From: Mesostigma viride
Lineage: Eukaryota; Streptophyta; Mesostigmatophyceae; Mesostigmatales; Mesostigmataceae
Direction: 5' to 3'
Assembly (NCBI GenBank): GCA_009746045.1
Contig: RPFO01000156.1
Location: forward strand, 5,480,445-5,544,444
DNA length: 64,000 bases
Positions within the stretch are counted from its first letter, which is position 1, and each line of letters begins with the position of its first letter. This document shows, piece after piece, positions 52,204 to 64,000 of the stretch. The position numbers were made by a program, and so were the translations under genes. The notes under the pieces are model-generated. The model searched no databases and was not told the origin of the DNA. It saw only the letters and a program-made list of their open reading frames with translations.

Positions 52204-54424
52204 GCTACTCTCGCTACTCTCACAAACAAAAGAAAGTTGGGTATCTTCCGCCCCCGTCTCAGCGACGGCCGCGGCACCATCCTGAAAAAACTTTTCGCGG
52301 CCAAAGGCATTAGCCGCATGAGGGCACCCGCAGATGAACTTTAAGACTTCCTCCAGCGTGGTGTATGTCGCTCCCTTGCCGTCGGACCAAACCGTCTCGA
52401 TCTTCAAAGCCCCGCCATTCTCATGTACTTCTGTGACCCACCCGTGAAAACGGGTCTTGGCAGCACCCCACAAGGCGCACAGCCTTCTCCCTTTCAGCGC
52501 GCGCAGCCCGTGCTCAACAAAGTGTGCCGCACATGCAGCTTTTGACGTCGCTGCAGCAGCTTGCTGCGTTTGAAAACCAGCAAAGTGCACGTGTGGATGG
52601 TCATCTAAGGCCTGAAGGGTTGCACGAGATAGCTTACGTGCTGCTGTCAGCGACGGAGTGTGGACAGCCTGCCCTGATGCACCAACTGTCCAGTGTTGAA
52701 CGATGATTTCCGATGCCGACACCGTCAGGCCCGGCCCACCGCCTGCGAGCGAGAGCTTGTTAAACTGCCCTTCCCAGGAGGGTGAGTAAAACACGGAAAC
52801 AGTCAGAGTCCCGCGTGAACGAACAGTAGACGCATCCAGGACCTTCACCAAGAGCTCCTCTGGCCAGGGCATGCCTTCCCCGCACGTCACCGCAGGTCTC
52901 TTGATGATGAGAAAGTCTCCGCGGGAGATAATGCCGGGATTTACGGAAAAAATATGACCCGCAGTCGCAATGGTCCGTGCACCACCGGTGGCATCCGCAG
53001 GAGAATTTGAGGCAACTCCAGTAGGAGGATTGGAGGCAAGCGTGGCAGGCGTGGCAGATGCGGCCGGCAGGCGCTCAGCCTCGCGTCGCGCCCGGTGAAT
53101 GGCAGTTTGCACCTCGTGCCGGCGGTTGCCTGCATGGCTGATAATTGGGTGCAGCGGCGCTTCCAAAGCACGGGCAGCCCGCATCACCGCCTGATCCCCT
53201 GCACTGTGGAGGCAAAAAGGGAGGGGCTTGTGTTTTTGCTGCTCCCTGCACTCCGTCAGAGCTTGGATCATGCGGTCAAACACCGACGCTTCTTCTTCCA
53301 CTTGCTCCGGCTCAGCGGGGAAGCCGCGGATCTCCTCGTTGAGCTCTGCTTGCTTTGCATCCGTCATGATGTCTGGAAACACTCGGTTGAGTTTAGAGCA
53401 ATGACGGCGGATTGCGCGATCGCCATCCCAATCTGCAAACGCGGCAACACCTGGGCTGCCCTTGGGCGCCTTGGTCGCCTCCATGACTAGCACGCCGCGG
53501 AGCTCTTTGCCATCACTCACACGCTTCGAAGAGACAGTAACCATGTCGCATGGCTCCTCGTTCGGCCCAAGAGGCCTCCAACAGTTGGCGGGCACATCAG
53601 CTAACGCCTCTGCCGTGGCAAGTCGGTAGCGCAAAAAGCAGTCATCACCAACGTCCGCCCCTGCACCTTCATCGTGATGGCCGAATAGCTCGATATCAAA
53701 TATCTTGCTGACCGGCCGATGCTCCACCACAGGTTGGTTGGTTGACGCGTCCATAACCACGTCAGCAGACTTGACCCAACGCCCAAGATCTGGGTCTATG
53801 CAGCCTCGAAGCCACTGTTGTGAAGTCCAGCGCTGCATTGACGAGCTGCAAGCAACAAGCATAGAACAAACAGTTGCAATAAGAGGCGAGTAAGCAAGGT
53901 GATTATTGGTTAACTATGGCATGCTACATATGGAAAAGAAGAAGAACCCGGAAGAAATTCATAGCATTTTAAAGAAAACCAACCTTGGCAGATGGCGGCA
54001 GTGGGTTTATTGTCGCCATGCTCCCGGTTGGGCCTTGCTCGTAGAAGTGTGCAAAGGCACGCGTCAGCCCTTGCAACACATCTTGAAATGTCAGCATGAG
54101 CACCGGTGCGAGATCTGACACACGGTTCTTCATCCCGTTGTACCACCGGATAAACCAACCAAATCTCTGATCAGCGTCATTATGGGTGTGCCCCGGGGGC
54201 AGGCGGCACACCCTGATGAGAGAAAAGAGACGGCGGTTAATGAGAACCGCTAGAAAGCCCAATAGCTCGCTATTCATGTTGTCCCCACCCCCGTCCACTT
54301 GAAGGACGAGTGTCGTGGCAAGGCCAAACTCGCGGATCTCAGGATAATTTGTGGGACCTTTCCCATGGTCGCTCAACCACCACTTCCAACAATTGGTGTG
54401 TGAGCAGCGTCGCAGTGACACGCC
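52162..54424 (-). CDS. Transposon protein with DUF7869-like DDE motif
   Basis: Joined 54424-53984 and 53832-52162 (intron 151 nt, AAG|GTTGGT to ATGCAG|CGC; both exons phase 0), 703 aa. Near the start: LVLQVDGGGDNMNSELLGFL (D44, D48, N49) and RLPPGHTHNDADQRFGWFIR (H79, H81, D83, D85). This is the DGxxDN...PPGHTHxDxDQxF pattern of DUF7869-type transposon proteins in algae, fungi and animals. The long C-terminal part (147-703) is of unknown fold, ending in a poly-Glu stretch. Upstream in the same frame (54667-54452) IPYQLVCSILHGVRTYFWVIMPW also fits the family, but a TAG lies between and a 33-nt intron would be too short. The gene may therefore be broken. Confidence 0.65.
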
Positions 54425-54451
54425 CTGAATTACCAGAAACCTCAGAATTGG

Positions 54452-54667
54452 CTATACCCAAGGCATGATCACCCAGAAGTACGTCCTCACTCCGTGCAAA
54501 ATCGAGCAAACCAGCTGGTAGGGTATATGTAGCTTGCGGCTGCTAAGCCACTCTTTCGAGGCGCTGCCCCTGGTTGGAACCGCCGTCTTCATTTTCGCCA
54601 GACCATCCGAATGACTAGGGCGTCCCCAACATCTACTGCTCCAATTTTGGTACTTTTGAAATTCCAT
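54452..54667 (-). pseudogene. Upstream piece of the DUF7869-like gene
   Basis: Same frame as 54424-53984 but separated by a stop (TAG at about 54454). SSRKLHIPYQLVCSILHG resembles the segment that precedes the D-x-N motif in this family. No convincing intron joins the two. Confidence 0.5.
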
Positions 54668-55273
54668 GCCTGGAGCGCAAAGTTTGCAATATATGTGCCG
54701 TTTGTAGCTCTAGCTCTATAATAACCTGACCAACCCCGCATTCCTCAAAGTACTTAGCACTTGTTGCCTATTCTCATTATGCGAATCACATGATTAGGAT
54801 GTGCTTCATGATTGCTATTGCTCGAGATTCAATTAAGAATGATTGACATCAATAAATGATGAACCAAATAAACCAAATTAGGCCACTTGACAAGTTCATG
54901 ATCCATTTAAATTGTACAATTAAGCGATTAATTAATTCATAAATCATACATTACATGGGATACCCCCGTCGACGAGCTAGTGGTACGTACAATGAAACAT
55001 TTGAGTTTGTAACATGTCTCCATGGATATATACATGTATGCTGGACCTCGCGCATCTCAGCCCTCTAAGAAATGTTATTTGAACTCAGGTCTAGATCTAA
55101 ATATATACATGATCTGGATAATATTATACACTTCCTTAAAAGAGCATGAATCGAGCTTTACAATTCAGGACAAGGAACTCGTTTGCAAATCACGGCTGAA
55201 AGGCAAGTGCTCACAACGAAGCACGTGCTCTCAAGGCTGTCCACCTCGTCCAACCAAGCCCGGGCGAGCTGGC
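54668..55273. other. A/T-rich spacer between the two transposon genes
   Basis: No gene seen. It may hold the promoter or the missing 5' exons of the DUF7869-like gene. Confidence 0.4.
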
Positions 55274-57825
55274 CTACTCAACAGGTCTCTTCTTGGCCAA
55301 GTTCGTGAGCCGTTTCTCGACGTCTGTCGGAATGGTCAAGATGGCCTGGCGATTGTTAGCTGGGTTGACAACAATGGTGTGTTCGAACCCCGCGTCCATG
55401 CACAGGTAGCAATTGACCAAGTTTGGCTGTTCAGCTTGCGCATCGGCGTCCATTTTGAACATCGTCGCCATACCCGGAAATCTGTCCCAGTAGCGCACCC
55501 CCACCACCCATTGTCCCTTACGGAACAACTCCCTATCGACCTTGCCGTTTCTGTCGGCCACTCGCCTCACGAAAGTAGCGGCCACCTGATAAGGCTCCTG
55601 CAAGACTTCCGCTAGCCAATATGGATGATCTGGATCGTGGGACTCATCACCAGAGTAGGACTCGACGGCAAAAATGTCTCGCAGCTTCAGTCTCCTTCCC
55701 ATCATCGTCCTCTCTGCCTGTAGTCTGTTCAGTCGCGTCCCTGCGTGCCCCCCTTGTCCGTTTGGGTTCCTTTGCACTGGCTCCCCCAGTTTGTGGAGCT
55801 TCATCCGAGCACCTCCCACATTCCAGCCGTCCATGTCGGTCCACTCCTTTCGACAATCCCACCACCTTTCCTCGGCGCACGCACCGCCACAATAGCAGGA
55901 ATACTGGCGCAGCATTAAGCGCGTCACATTCGACTTGTCCATGCGCCACCAGTGCGCCTTCTTCACTCCTTTGATTTCGCCGCGCCCTGGGCTGTAAGGA
56001 AGCACCTGCGCGTCGAAGACAAGATTTGCACAAGGGAAAGTTGAAGTTACGAGACCATCGAGCTAGTTGTGTTTTATTAAGCACTCCTGATCGCCAGGAC
56101 TCCAAGAACGCCCTAGAAACGACGGCCGGCGTAACTATTCCCTGAACGAGGACTGTACACTTAATTACCTCGGGGAACTCGAAGAAGTTACGCCTGGTCG
56201 TTGTGGTCCCGCCCACCGCCCCCGACGCCAGATTCTCCACCAACTGGGCGGCCGTCTGTTTGTCCTGGTTCTCTTCCCTGATGTGCCACCTCCTCAACAT
56301 GCACTTCACAGTCCCACCAGCTCCATCCACCTCCCCCTTTCCGTGCTGCTCCCCAAAGTAATTCCACTCAAATGACTCCAGGTGCGGATCCTCCGTCAGC
56401 AGCCGGGCCACTTCCGCGATCACATTCCTTGACTTGAACTGCATGGAGCAATTGTCCGACCACCCAATGAAGCGCTTCACCTCTACCCCTTCTGACCGTA
56501 GTGTCGCCAGGATTTTGAGGATAGCAAAACGGAGGGCCCGCCCGTCCCTTTTCATTCCGCCCTGTCCGATGAAGTGAAACTCCCTTCTCACGACCTTTCC
56601 CGACGCTGGATCCAAGTAGCGCACGATCCAGGGCATAAGGACGAATGTGACTGGATGCCAATACTGTGCTTGGAGATTGTGATAGGTGTAAGACTGGTAG
56701 TTCTCGGCGTAATCTGTGTGGCATACAAGGTCCCCCACCCGCATCCTTGAGAGACATTCCTTGGAGGCGTCCGCTTGCCACCACGCGTTGAAGCAATGCT
56801 GGATGAAGTCCGGCCACTTGTCCACAATTGCCTCCTTTAGCTCCGTTGGTGTGGACTTGACGTCGACTTGCGTCAATCGCTGCCCACCAGCCTTTGCGAT
56901 CTCGTCACAGTCGTCCTGCATATGCGCAGTGTGCACATACAGAAAAGACATCAACTTCGACCCACCAATGACCTGTAGAAAGAAAAAAGACAGGACCTCA
57001 GGAAAAATTGAAAAAGAAACGCCTTGGGGCGCAACCACTCCACTAAAAATTACCTCTGGCCCAAGAACTTCAGGAAACATTGCAAAAGAAACGCCTTGGG
57101 GCGCAACCACTCCACTAAAAATTACCTCTGGCCCAAGAACCGCACCCGGCGGCACATCCTGCATCTCGTATCTGGTCCATGAAATCAGGTGGTTGGAAGC
57201 CTCCTCCCGTTCGCATAACATGAAGTTCCGAATTCCACACTTGGGAGCCAGGCAAGTGCCCAACACACAAGCCTTACGCCGGATCGAGCAAACCCCCAAC
57301 TCCTCGCCCAGGTCATGATCGGGCACCCCTTCCTCGTCGTCCAGCACCCTCCCATGCATGGGCAGATCCTCAAGTTCGCCCTGAAAAGGCTGAACCTGCG
57401 GCCGCGACGACCCCACAGACGACCTCGAACCTCCCCCCTCCCTCATCCCCTCCACCTCACAAGTAAACTTGTTCACCCACTCTGTCGTGTGAGTGGCTTT
57501 GAAAATGGAACATGTGGGCACGGACGACCCCACGTCGAGCTGGCTACCATGATCGCACGCGTGGCATTCAGGTCCGCACTCGCATCTGGCATGAAAAGTT
57601 GCACGAAATTTGGCCAACCCCCCAACCATGGACTGCATGGTAGTGTGGTGCTGGCATGCGCACAAGTTCCGCATTTTCCACCGCCCCTTGACGCATGCGG
57701 GCATATGCTTGCAAAAAGTAGTGTATCCCACATGAACTGTGCTCTTCTGATTCGTGCGTAGCATTGACATCCCTGCCTCCGTCTCCAAAATCACCTGATT
57801 TCCCCCCCTCACACCCTCCTCTCCC

Positions 57826-57921
<96 letters not shown>

Positions 57922-58703
57922 CTACTGTCCATCCGCCGCGGTGGCTTCAACTCCGGATGGCGGGAAATGAACACTTCGTAAATCTTCGACTTGGAGACAG
58001 TATAGTAGCGCGCACCCTCCGAAAACGCTAGTGTATGTTTGTAATCCTTTCTGGTCCATTCACAATGAACATCCTTCATGTTCGGAGACGCCCGCGTCAA
58101 GTTATCATCCCTCCAGCACGCTTGTATCAGGGCAATGACTTCCGTCGGAAGCTCGTCTTTCCTCCTCCTCCTCTCTGGCGCACTCATCAAAAGGTCGTCC
58201 TCCCCTTCTTCCATTCCATCCCTGTGACCCCGAACAGTTGCGACAAAGCGCCTGTCAATCCCGAACGCGCGCTCCACAATCCTGTCCGGGACGCCCTCCA
58301 TTGCCTTCGTAACAAGTCCACACAAGGCCCACCTAAGCCCACGATCCTTCTCAGATGTTCCCAAGTCGCCAAAAGCCTTCTTGATGTTATCCCGAAGAGA
58401 TTCCGCCCAATTTTCAGGAAGCCCGCCGTCACAGTTCTTCCTCTTCTTAATGCCGTTGCTCTCCGCCACCATGGCATTTAGTCTTGAAGCTGCGCAAGAC
58501 AGAACCTCCGCGCTCATCTCTGGCGTCCTGTGGTTGTTTGCTTTCACGCGTTCCGCCATGATAGGAAAGATGTCATTGGCAATTTTGTACCCCTTGTTCT
58601 CGATGTACTTGTCGCTCCAGAGACCGCGAAGTGCAGGCTCCCGGTCGTCATTGGACAAGGGACGCGAACCGTCGGAAACGGCCCCCCGCCCCGATCGCGC
58701 CAT
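55274..58703 (-). CDS. DDE transposase-like protein, 3 exons
   Basis: Exons 58703-57126, 56972-56169 and 56005-55274; all phase 0, 1037 aa; ATG at 58703. Exon A: a helical N-terminus, a Gly run from a poly-G tract, then cysteine/histidine clusters (CACQHH, CECGPECHACDHG) that may bind zinc. Exon B carries CHTDYAENY (D613), RFIGWSDNCSMQFKSR (D699) and YFGEQHGKGEVDGAGGTVK (E740, D742), an ordered D..D..E/D set with a GHGKG-DG-GG-type box, as in eukaryotic transposon proteins with an RNase-H-like core. Exon C adds CYCGGACAEERWWDC and a basic region. The reading frame passes through intron 1 (51 codons without a stop). Superfamily not assigned. Confidence 0.7.
56973..57125 (-). repeat. Intron with tandemly duplicated donor (about 73 bp x 2)
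   Basis: On the gene strand GTTCTTGGGCCAGAG|GTAATTTTTAG and the following about 50 bases occur twice: once at the true exon end (57140-57126) and once inside the intron (about 57067-57053). The acceptor is TTTCTACAG|GTCATT. Confidence 0.85.
57825..57918. repeat. Poly-C/G run of about 94 bases
   Basis: A pure C run on the plus strand. Read on the gene strand it encodes about 31 glycines in frame with exon A, unless it belongs to an unrecognised intron. Confidence 0.95.
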
Positions 58704-58841
58704 CAGACTTTGGTCAGACGGCAGCTGATTTTTTTCGCCTCTTAATCCCGCGGCACCGAAAGCCCTGAGGATGAGTAATGATAAATAATCACCATTAAAG
58801 ACACGACGAAAACGATGGGCATCAAACAAGAACGACAAGCG

Positions 58842-59405
58842 TCATTAATAACGCCGGCCGGCGCAACTGGATACATGTAAACCATACAAAAGTGATTTTA
58901 TGAAACACATACAGTTTGTCATTAATAACGACGGCCGGCGTAACTCGGGCGCAATTAAAAACCATTAAGAAGCAACTCAGGATATGCAGGCAGAAATCCT
59001 TCAGGTGTAAAAAAGATGTACAAACACACTTTTGGTAATGGGGCCTGATTGCGCAACTGCAAGATACCATTGGAAACGCCGGCCGGCGCAACTGGATGCA
59101 TGTACATAAACCATACAAAAGTGATTTGCACAAAACCCCTACAATTTGTCATGAGTAACGACGGCCGGCGTAACTCGGTTGCATTTGAAAACCACAAAGA
59201 AGCAACTCAGGTAGTGAAGGCGGAAATCCCAGAGGTGATAAAATGTTTACCAACACAAAATGTTGATAAGCGTGCAAGCTTTTGCAAGTGCGCGCAAGAT
59301 ACCATTGGAAACGCCGGCCGGCGCAACTGGAACACCAAAACAAAAAACTTGATTTGCACGAAACCCATTCAGTTCGTCATGGATAACGACGGCCGGCGCA
59401 ACTTC
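58842..59405. repeat. Tandem repeats with GCCGGCCGGC cores upstream of the DDE gene
   Basis: About 2.5 units of 225-230 bases. Each unit has two cores, AACGCCGGCCGGCGCAACTGG and AACGACGGCCGGCGTAACTCGG (58848, 58926, 59068, 59156, 59308, 59385). A lone core also lies in intron 2 of the gene (56117-56135). Confidence 0.85.
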
Positions 59406-61690
59406 ATGGCACTCACCACTTTCACCAAATGCCATGTCGCCATTATATTGAGGAAAGCGAAGTATGCCCACTTGAAGCTGTGGTCTGCAGAACATTGACA
59501 CAAAATATGCATGGTATTTCAAGCAATGAATGCTATGTGTCAGGCATCAATGTCTTTATTGTATCCAAATGTGGTTAGGACGGAGGTTTACATTGGTTGC
59601 TATTTTAAGACAATGGCGTATAACCAAACATTGCACACACTCAAGAGTGTACTTATGCTGAACTGGAAAGGAACATTAAACCCCAATAAGGTAGATATTT
59701 TTCTTTTACATTTTAATTTTTTATATACTACTTTATATAATATTATATTATATTATATTATATTATGCTATATTATGTTATATGAAATAACATTAAAATT
59801 AACATAAAATTAAAATTATATATTAATTATAGTATATTATATAATTTATATTATATATTATATTCACGATGCTCTGTGTATTAATGACATATCAGACACA
59901 CCTACATCACATCGCCTTGATGTTTCCGTTGTATGGGTCCGGTCGGGCGTTGGTAGCTGGTCGACAACAATTCTACATTTCCTAAAAAAAAATGCGACCG
60001 TGCCTACATTCGAAGGCGCGCTGTGGCTGACCTGAACTATCGGTGAACACCTCGGCGTCACTTGACCGGCCTAGGTTGACATTTCGGCAGAGTAACGCTG
60101 CTTAAAGGATCCTTGCGTAGTTCGCGCGATTTGGCTCTTTATATATGTTTTTGGAGACGACGAGCAAGCATCCGATTGGTCAGCCAATTCCTGTCCAGTC
60201 CTCGGACAGTGTCCAATCCGGTGCTTGGGATCCAGAAAACGTGCTCGAGCCTGGCCACTCTGTCGCGGGCGCCGCGCTAGTGGCGTCGCGCCCAAACCTG
60301 ACCAGGCCATAGGAAAGGGCGGGGGCGAATGCAAGAATTATTGTTATATCCTGACCTGTCCTGGGGAAGGTCCGGGGCGAATGCAAGAATTAATATACCT
60401 GCGTATGCAACCAACACGGCCGATCCACATACATAATCCGACTGAGCTGGACGGTACGGACCAAATTTCGGTGCAAATTGAGGCCCAAAAGCTATGTCGG
60501 CATGGTGCGCGCACCCCTTGCGGTAGGGGCCATGGCGACTGCCTTTAGACGAAACGTGACAAATCTGGCACGCGGAAAGCAGAAATGCTCGATTGTTGGA
60601 GAAAATTAGTTACTGATTCTAATTTATGGCGGGATGGTTGCGATCTATAATGTCGCGGGCTTTTTTTCTTTGCCATCGGCAGGGGGGGTCCGGCCTGAAT
60701 TTCTGTCGGGATGAATAAAGTATATTGGATGCCTGCCGGGTTGATTGTCGATTGTTGCCAGTTTTGATGGTCGTAAGGAAAGCTAGTTTAATGATGTTTC
60801 TAAAGCCGTAAAAATTCCCGCTGCTATCTTTACCTTTCCCGTCATTTTGCGGTAAGATAACATTAGCCCTGCGCGATGCGTACTGCCCAACCACTCCATG
60901 AAAGGGTGGACTTTCTTGTGCGCCTGGGCACGAATAAATGCCCGTTATGGTACGTTCTTGTGTTAAACGTCTTAAGCTTGCGTTTTCCTGCTTTCTTACC
61001 TCGTTGAGCGTAAGCTTTTTGCCTTCTTTCCGGCCAGATGCAGCCAGAAAGTTGCGGGTCCTGGCGCTGCATCGCTGGATTCCTGGGTGTCTTTTAGCTA
61101 GTTAATCGTCTGTGACGTGGCTGGCTTTCTGCAGCGCGTGGCCCGCAACCTGTCGGGAAGGTGTAATGCTTTTATTTCCATGCTTCTCTGAAATTTCTTT
61201 TGCTTTATAGACAGTTGTGTTCGAGGAAATTCACGCGGTCTTCCTAAGCAGCGGCATCATTTTCCCCAGACACTGACGAGCTGGCACCTGTCTCCTAAAG
61301 AGAGCGGCTCGTGCTTGTTAGAAAGGAGGCAGTGTGCATTTTGCGGGACACAATGCTTTGGTGGCACATGCGTCAGGTAGGCTGTTCCAATGGTCTCTTC
61401 ACCTTTCCCACTGAGTAAATGTTAGCATTTGTCATGCTAACCAGAGCAGCTAGCCACAGGTTGGCTGGATAAAAAGTCAGCTTATTTTCTCTTTATATAC
61501 TGCGTGTGTGGTCCTCCACGTGTCCGGCTTGTTGGGCATTTTGGAAGAGGGTTTATAATGTGTTGTTGGGTGGAACAACTTGGTTGTTGGCACAAAATCA
61601 CACATTATTAGCCTGAGATAGGCATGACATATGCTGCTCAGGCGTGTCGTCCTACCAGCCTTGTTGTTAAGGGTAGACTCACAAGGCTGG
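59406..61690. other. Intergenic, mostly featureless
   Basis: A/T-rich ATATT tract at 59720-59870. GGGGCGAATGCAAGAATTA occurs twice (60322, 60372). No gene recognised. Confidence 0.45.
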
Positions 61691-61717
61691 CTGTGCCGAT
61701 GGAGGGGTGGGGCGTGC

Positions 61718-62378
61718 TAGCCCCCCCCCACACCCACGCATGCATGCTAGCCCACCCCCACACCCACGCATGCATGCTAGCCCCGGCCCCGGCCCCCCCA
61801 CACCCACGCATGCATGCTAGCCCCCCCCACACCCACGCATGCATGCTAGCCCACACACCCACGCATGCATGAGCCCCCCCCACACCCACGCATGCATGCT
61901 AGCCCCCCCACACACCCACGCATGCATGCAGCCCCCCACACACCCACGCATGATGCCGCCCCCCCACACCCACGCATGCATGACAGCCCCCCCACACCCA
62001 CGCATGCATGCTAGCCCCCCACACACCCACGCATGATGCCAGCCCCCACACACACCCACGCATGCATGCCAGCCCCCCCACACACCCACGCATGCATGCT
62101 AGCCCCCCACACACACCCACGCATGCATGCCAGCCCCCCACACCCACGCATGCATGCCAGCCCCCCCCCACACTTACGCATGCATGCTAGCCCCCCACAC
62201 ACACCCACGCATGCATGCCAGCCCCCCCCACACCCACGCATGCAGGCTAGCCCAACCCCCACCCACGCATGCATGCCAGCCCACCCCCACACCCACACGT
62301 GCATGCCAGCCCACCCCCACACCCACGCATGCATGCCAGCCCACCCCCACACCCACGCGTGCATGCCAGCCCACCCCT
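61718..62378. repeat. Minisatellite CCCCCACACCCACGCATGCATG
   Basis: About 23 units of 26-32 bases, each with CACCCACGCATGCATGC(T/C)AGCC and a variable C/A run. Confidence 0.95.
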
Positions 62379-62639
62379 AGCTTGAGCGTGCTTGTAAAGT
62401 TTTTGCATGGTTTATTAAAATGAGTGGAATATGTATTTATTGCATTAAATGTTAATTTTATTGATCATGAATGAAAATGGTCAACATTGCCGAAGTGCCC
62501 CTAAATTGCTCAATATTGTGTGCTCAAGAATTCAATGAGGATTGTCATCATGGAAACCCGCACAAATTCACGATTCCGGGCATGCATGTGAAAGTATCAA
62601 GAACAATTTTCAATTAAGAATGGTATCTCATTGTTCCAT

Positions 62640-64000
62640 GAATCAATATGACTCCATGTACGTAGACAAGCCATGATGACCCCATGGGAGCCTGAATCCT
62701 CATCATTAAATACATAAATGCCACCCATGTACGTAGACGGGCCATGATGACACCAATGGAGCCTGAATCCTCATCATTAATTACATAAATGCCAACCATG
62801 TACATACACGGGCAATGATGACACCATGGGAGCCTGAATCCTCATCATTAATTACATAAATGCCAACCATGTACGTAGGCCAGCCATGATGACACTGTGG
62901 GAGCCTGAATCCTCATCATTAATTTCATACATGCCAACAACACGTAGACGGGCCATAATGACACCACGGGAGCCTGAATCCTGATCATTTTTTTTTCTTT
63001 GACATCCATGTACGTAGGCCAGCCATGATGACACCATGGGAGCCTGAATCCTCATCATTTTTTTTCTGAGACATCCATGTACGTAGGCCAGCCATGATGA
63101 CACCATGGGAGCCTGAATCCTCATCATTTTTTTTCTGAGACATCCATGTACGTAGGCCAGCCATGATGACACCATGGGAGCCTGAATCCTCATCATTAAA
63201 TACATACATGCCATCCATGTACGTAGACAGGCCATGACATCTGACACCATGGGAGCCTGAATCCTCATCATTTACTATTCCTTGACATCCATGTACGTAG
63301 ACGGGCCATGATGACACCATGGGAGCCTGAATCCTCTTCATTTTTTTTTCTTTGACATCCATGTACATACGTAGGCCAGCCATGATGACACCAATGGAGC
63401 CTGAATCCTCATCATTAATTACATACATAAATGCCATGATCATCAATGACCCCATGGGAGCCTGAATCCTCATCATTAATTACATAAATGCCAACCATGT
63501 ACGTACACGGGCATGATGACACCATGGGAGCCTGAATCCTCATCATTAATTACATAAATGCCAACCATGTACGTACGGGCCAATGATGACACATGGGAGC
63601 CTGAATCCTCATCATTCATTTCATACATGCCAACCATGTACGTAGGCCAGCCATAATGACACCACGGGAGCCTGAATCCTCATCATTTTTTTTTCTGACA
63701 TCCATACGTAGGCCAGCCATGATGACACCATGGGAGCCTGAATCCTCATCATTTTTTTTCTGAGACATCCATGTACGTAGGCCAGCCATGATGACACCAT
63801 GGGAGCCTGAATCCTCATCATTAAATACATACATGCCATCCATGTACGTAGACAGGCCATGATGACACCATGGGAGCCTGAATCCTCATCATTTACTACT
63901 TGACATCCATGTACGTAGACGGGCCATGATGACACCATGGGAGCCTGAATCCTCATCATTTACTATTCCTTGACATCCATGTACGTAGACGGGCCATTGA
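62640..64000. repeat. Satellite of about 73-80 bp to the window end
   Basis: About 17 units: CCATGATGACACCATGGGAG, CCTGAATCCTCATCATT, then either AATTACATAAATGCCAACC or TTTTTTTCTGAGACATCC, then ATGTACGTAG(A/G)C(G/C)(G/A)G. The two spacer types alternate in blocks. The array continues past the window. Confidence 0.95.

Noticed and set aside
54425..54457. A 33-nt intron joining 54667-54458 to 54424 in the DUF7869-like gene
   Set aside because: Too short for a normal spliceosomal intron; a premature stop is the simpler reading.
61638..62423. Frames rich in HACM or MHAW repeats
   Set aside because: Translation of the GCATGCATG minisatellite.
62852..63959. Repeated-peptide frames (MMRIQAPMVSSWLAYVHG)
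   Set aside because: Translation of the satellite of about 76 bases; the frames restart in each unit and have no independent support.

Overview
The window looks like nuclear DNA of a photosynthetic eukaryote, most likely a green alga on the streptophyte (charophyte) side. Host genes carry spliceosomal introns with GT..AG borders. One encodes a chloroplast fructose-1,6-bisphosphatase with the three redox cysteines of the plastid enzyme. Another combines an N-terminal helical region like that of plant U-box proteins with armadillo repeats. Most of the rest is transposable elements and tandem repeats. The species is not provable from the sequence alone.

Four host genes can be supported. On the minus strand, 9754-3960 is plastid FBPase (4 exons, 426 aa). 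On the plus strand, 13437-16694 is an intronless armadillo-repeat protein (1085 aa). On the minus strand, 38022-30352 is a single-pass membrane glycosyltransferase-like protein (7 exons, 964 aa; every exon phase agrees). On the plus strand, 40123-40995 is BUD23, the 18S rRNA guanine-N7 methyltransferase (290 aa).

Mobile DNA by region: 1-3050 holds two LINE ORF1 elements on the minus strand. 10.7-13.1 kb holds an old LINE relic and Tc1-like palindromic repeats. 18.7-29.6 kb is a stacked LINE graveyard: a tRNA-like SINE, then a LINE with ORF1 and ORF2 pieces cut by four later insertions (a 672 bp ORF1 element, a dispersed repeat that itself holds a 698 bp insert, and a 783 bp hAT-like element), then a tandem duplication split by another LINE. 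43.5-51.4 kb is a nest in which a 4415 bp CACTA transposon sits inside a LINE that sits inside an older LINE tail. 52.1-59.4 kb carries two minus-strand genes with DDE-transposase-like motifs. The end of the window (61.7-64.0 kb) is minisatellite.

Three themes recur. (1) The 3' ends of all LINE/SINE copies share a small hairpin whose closing base pair varies but stays paired. (2) Exon-end/splice-site sequences have been tandemly copied into the neighbouring intron in several unrelated genes. (3) Introns often end in greatly expanded pyrimidine (C-rich) tracts next to the 3' splice site. Many insertions retain perfect target-site duplications, so their order can be read directly.
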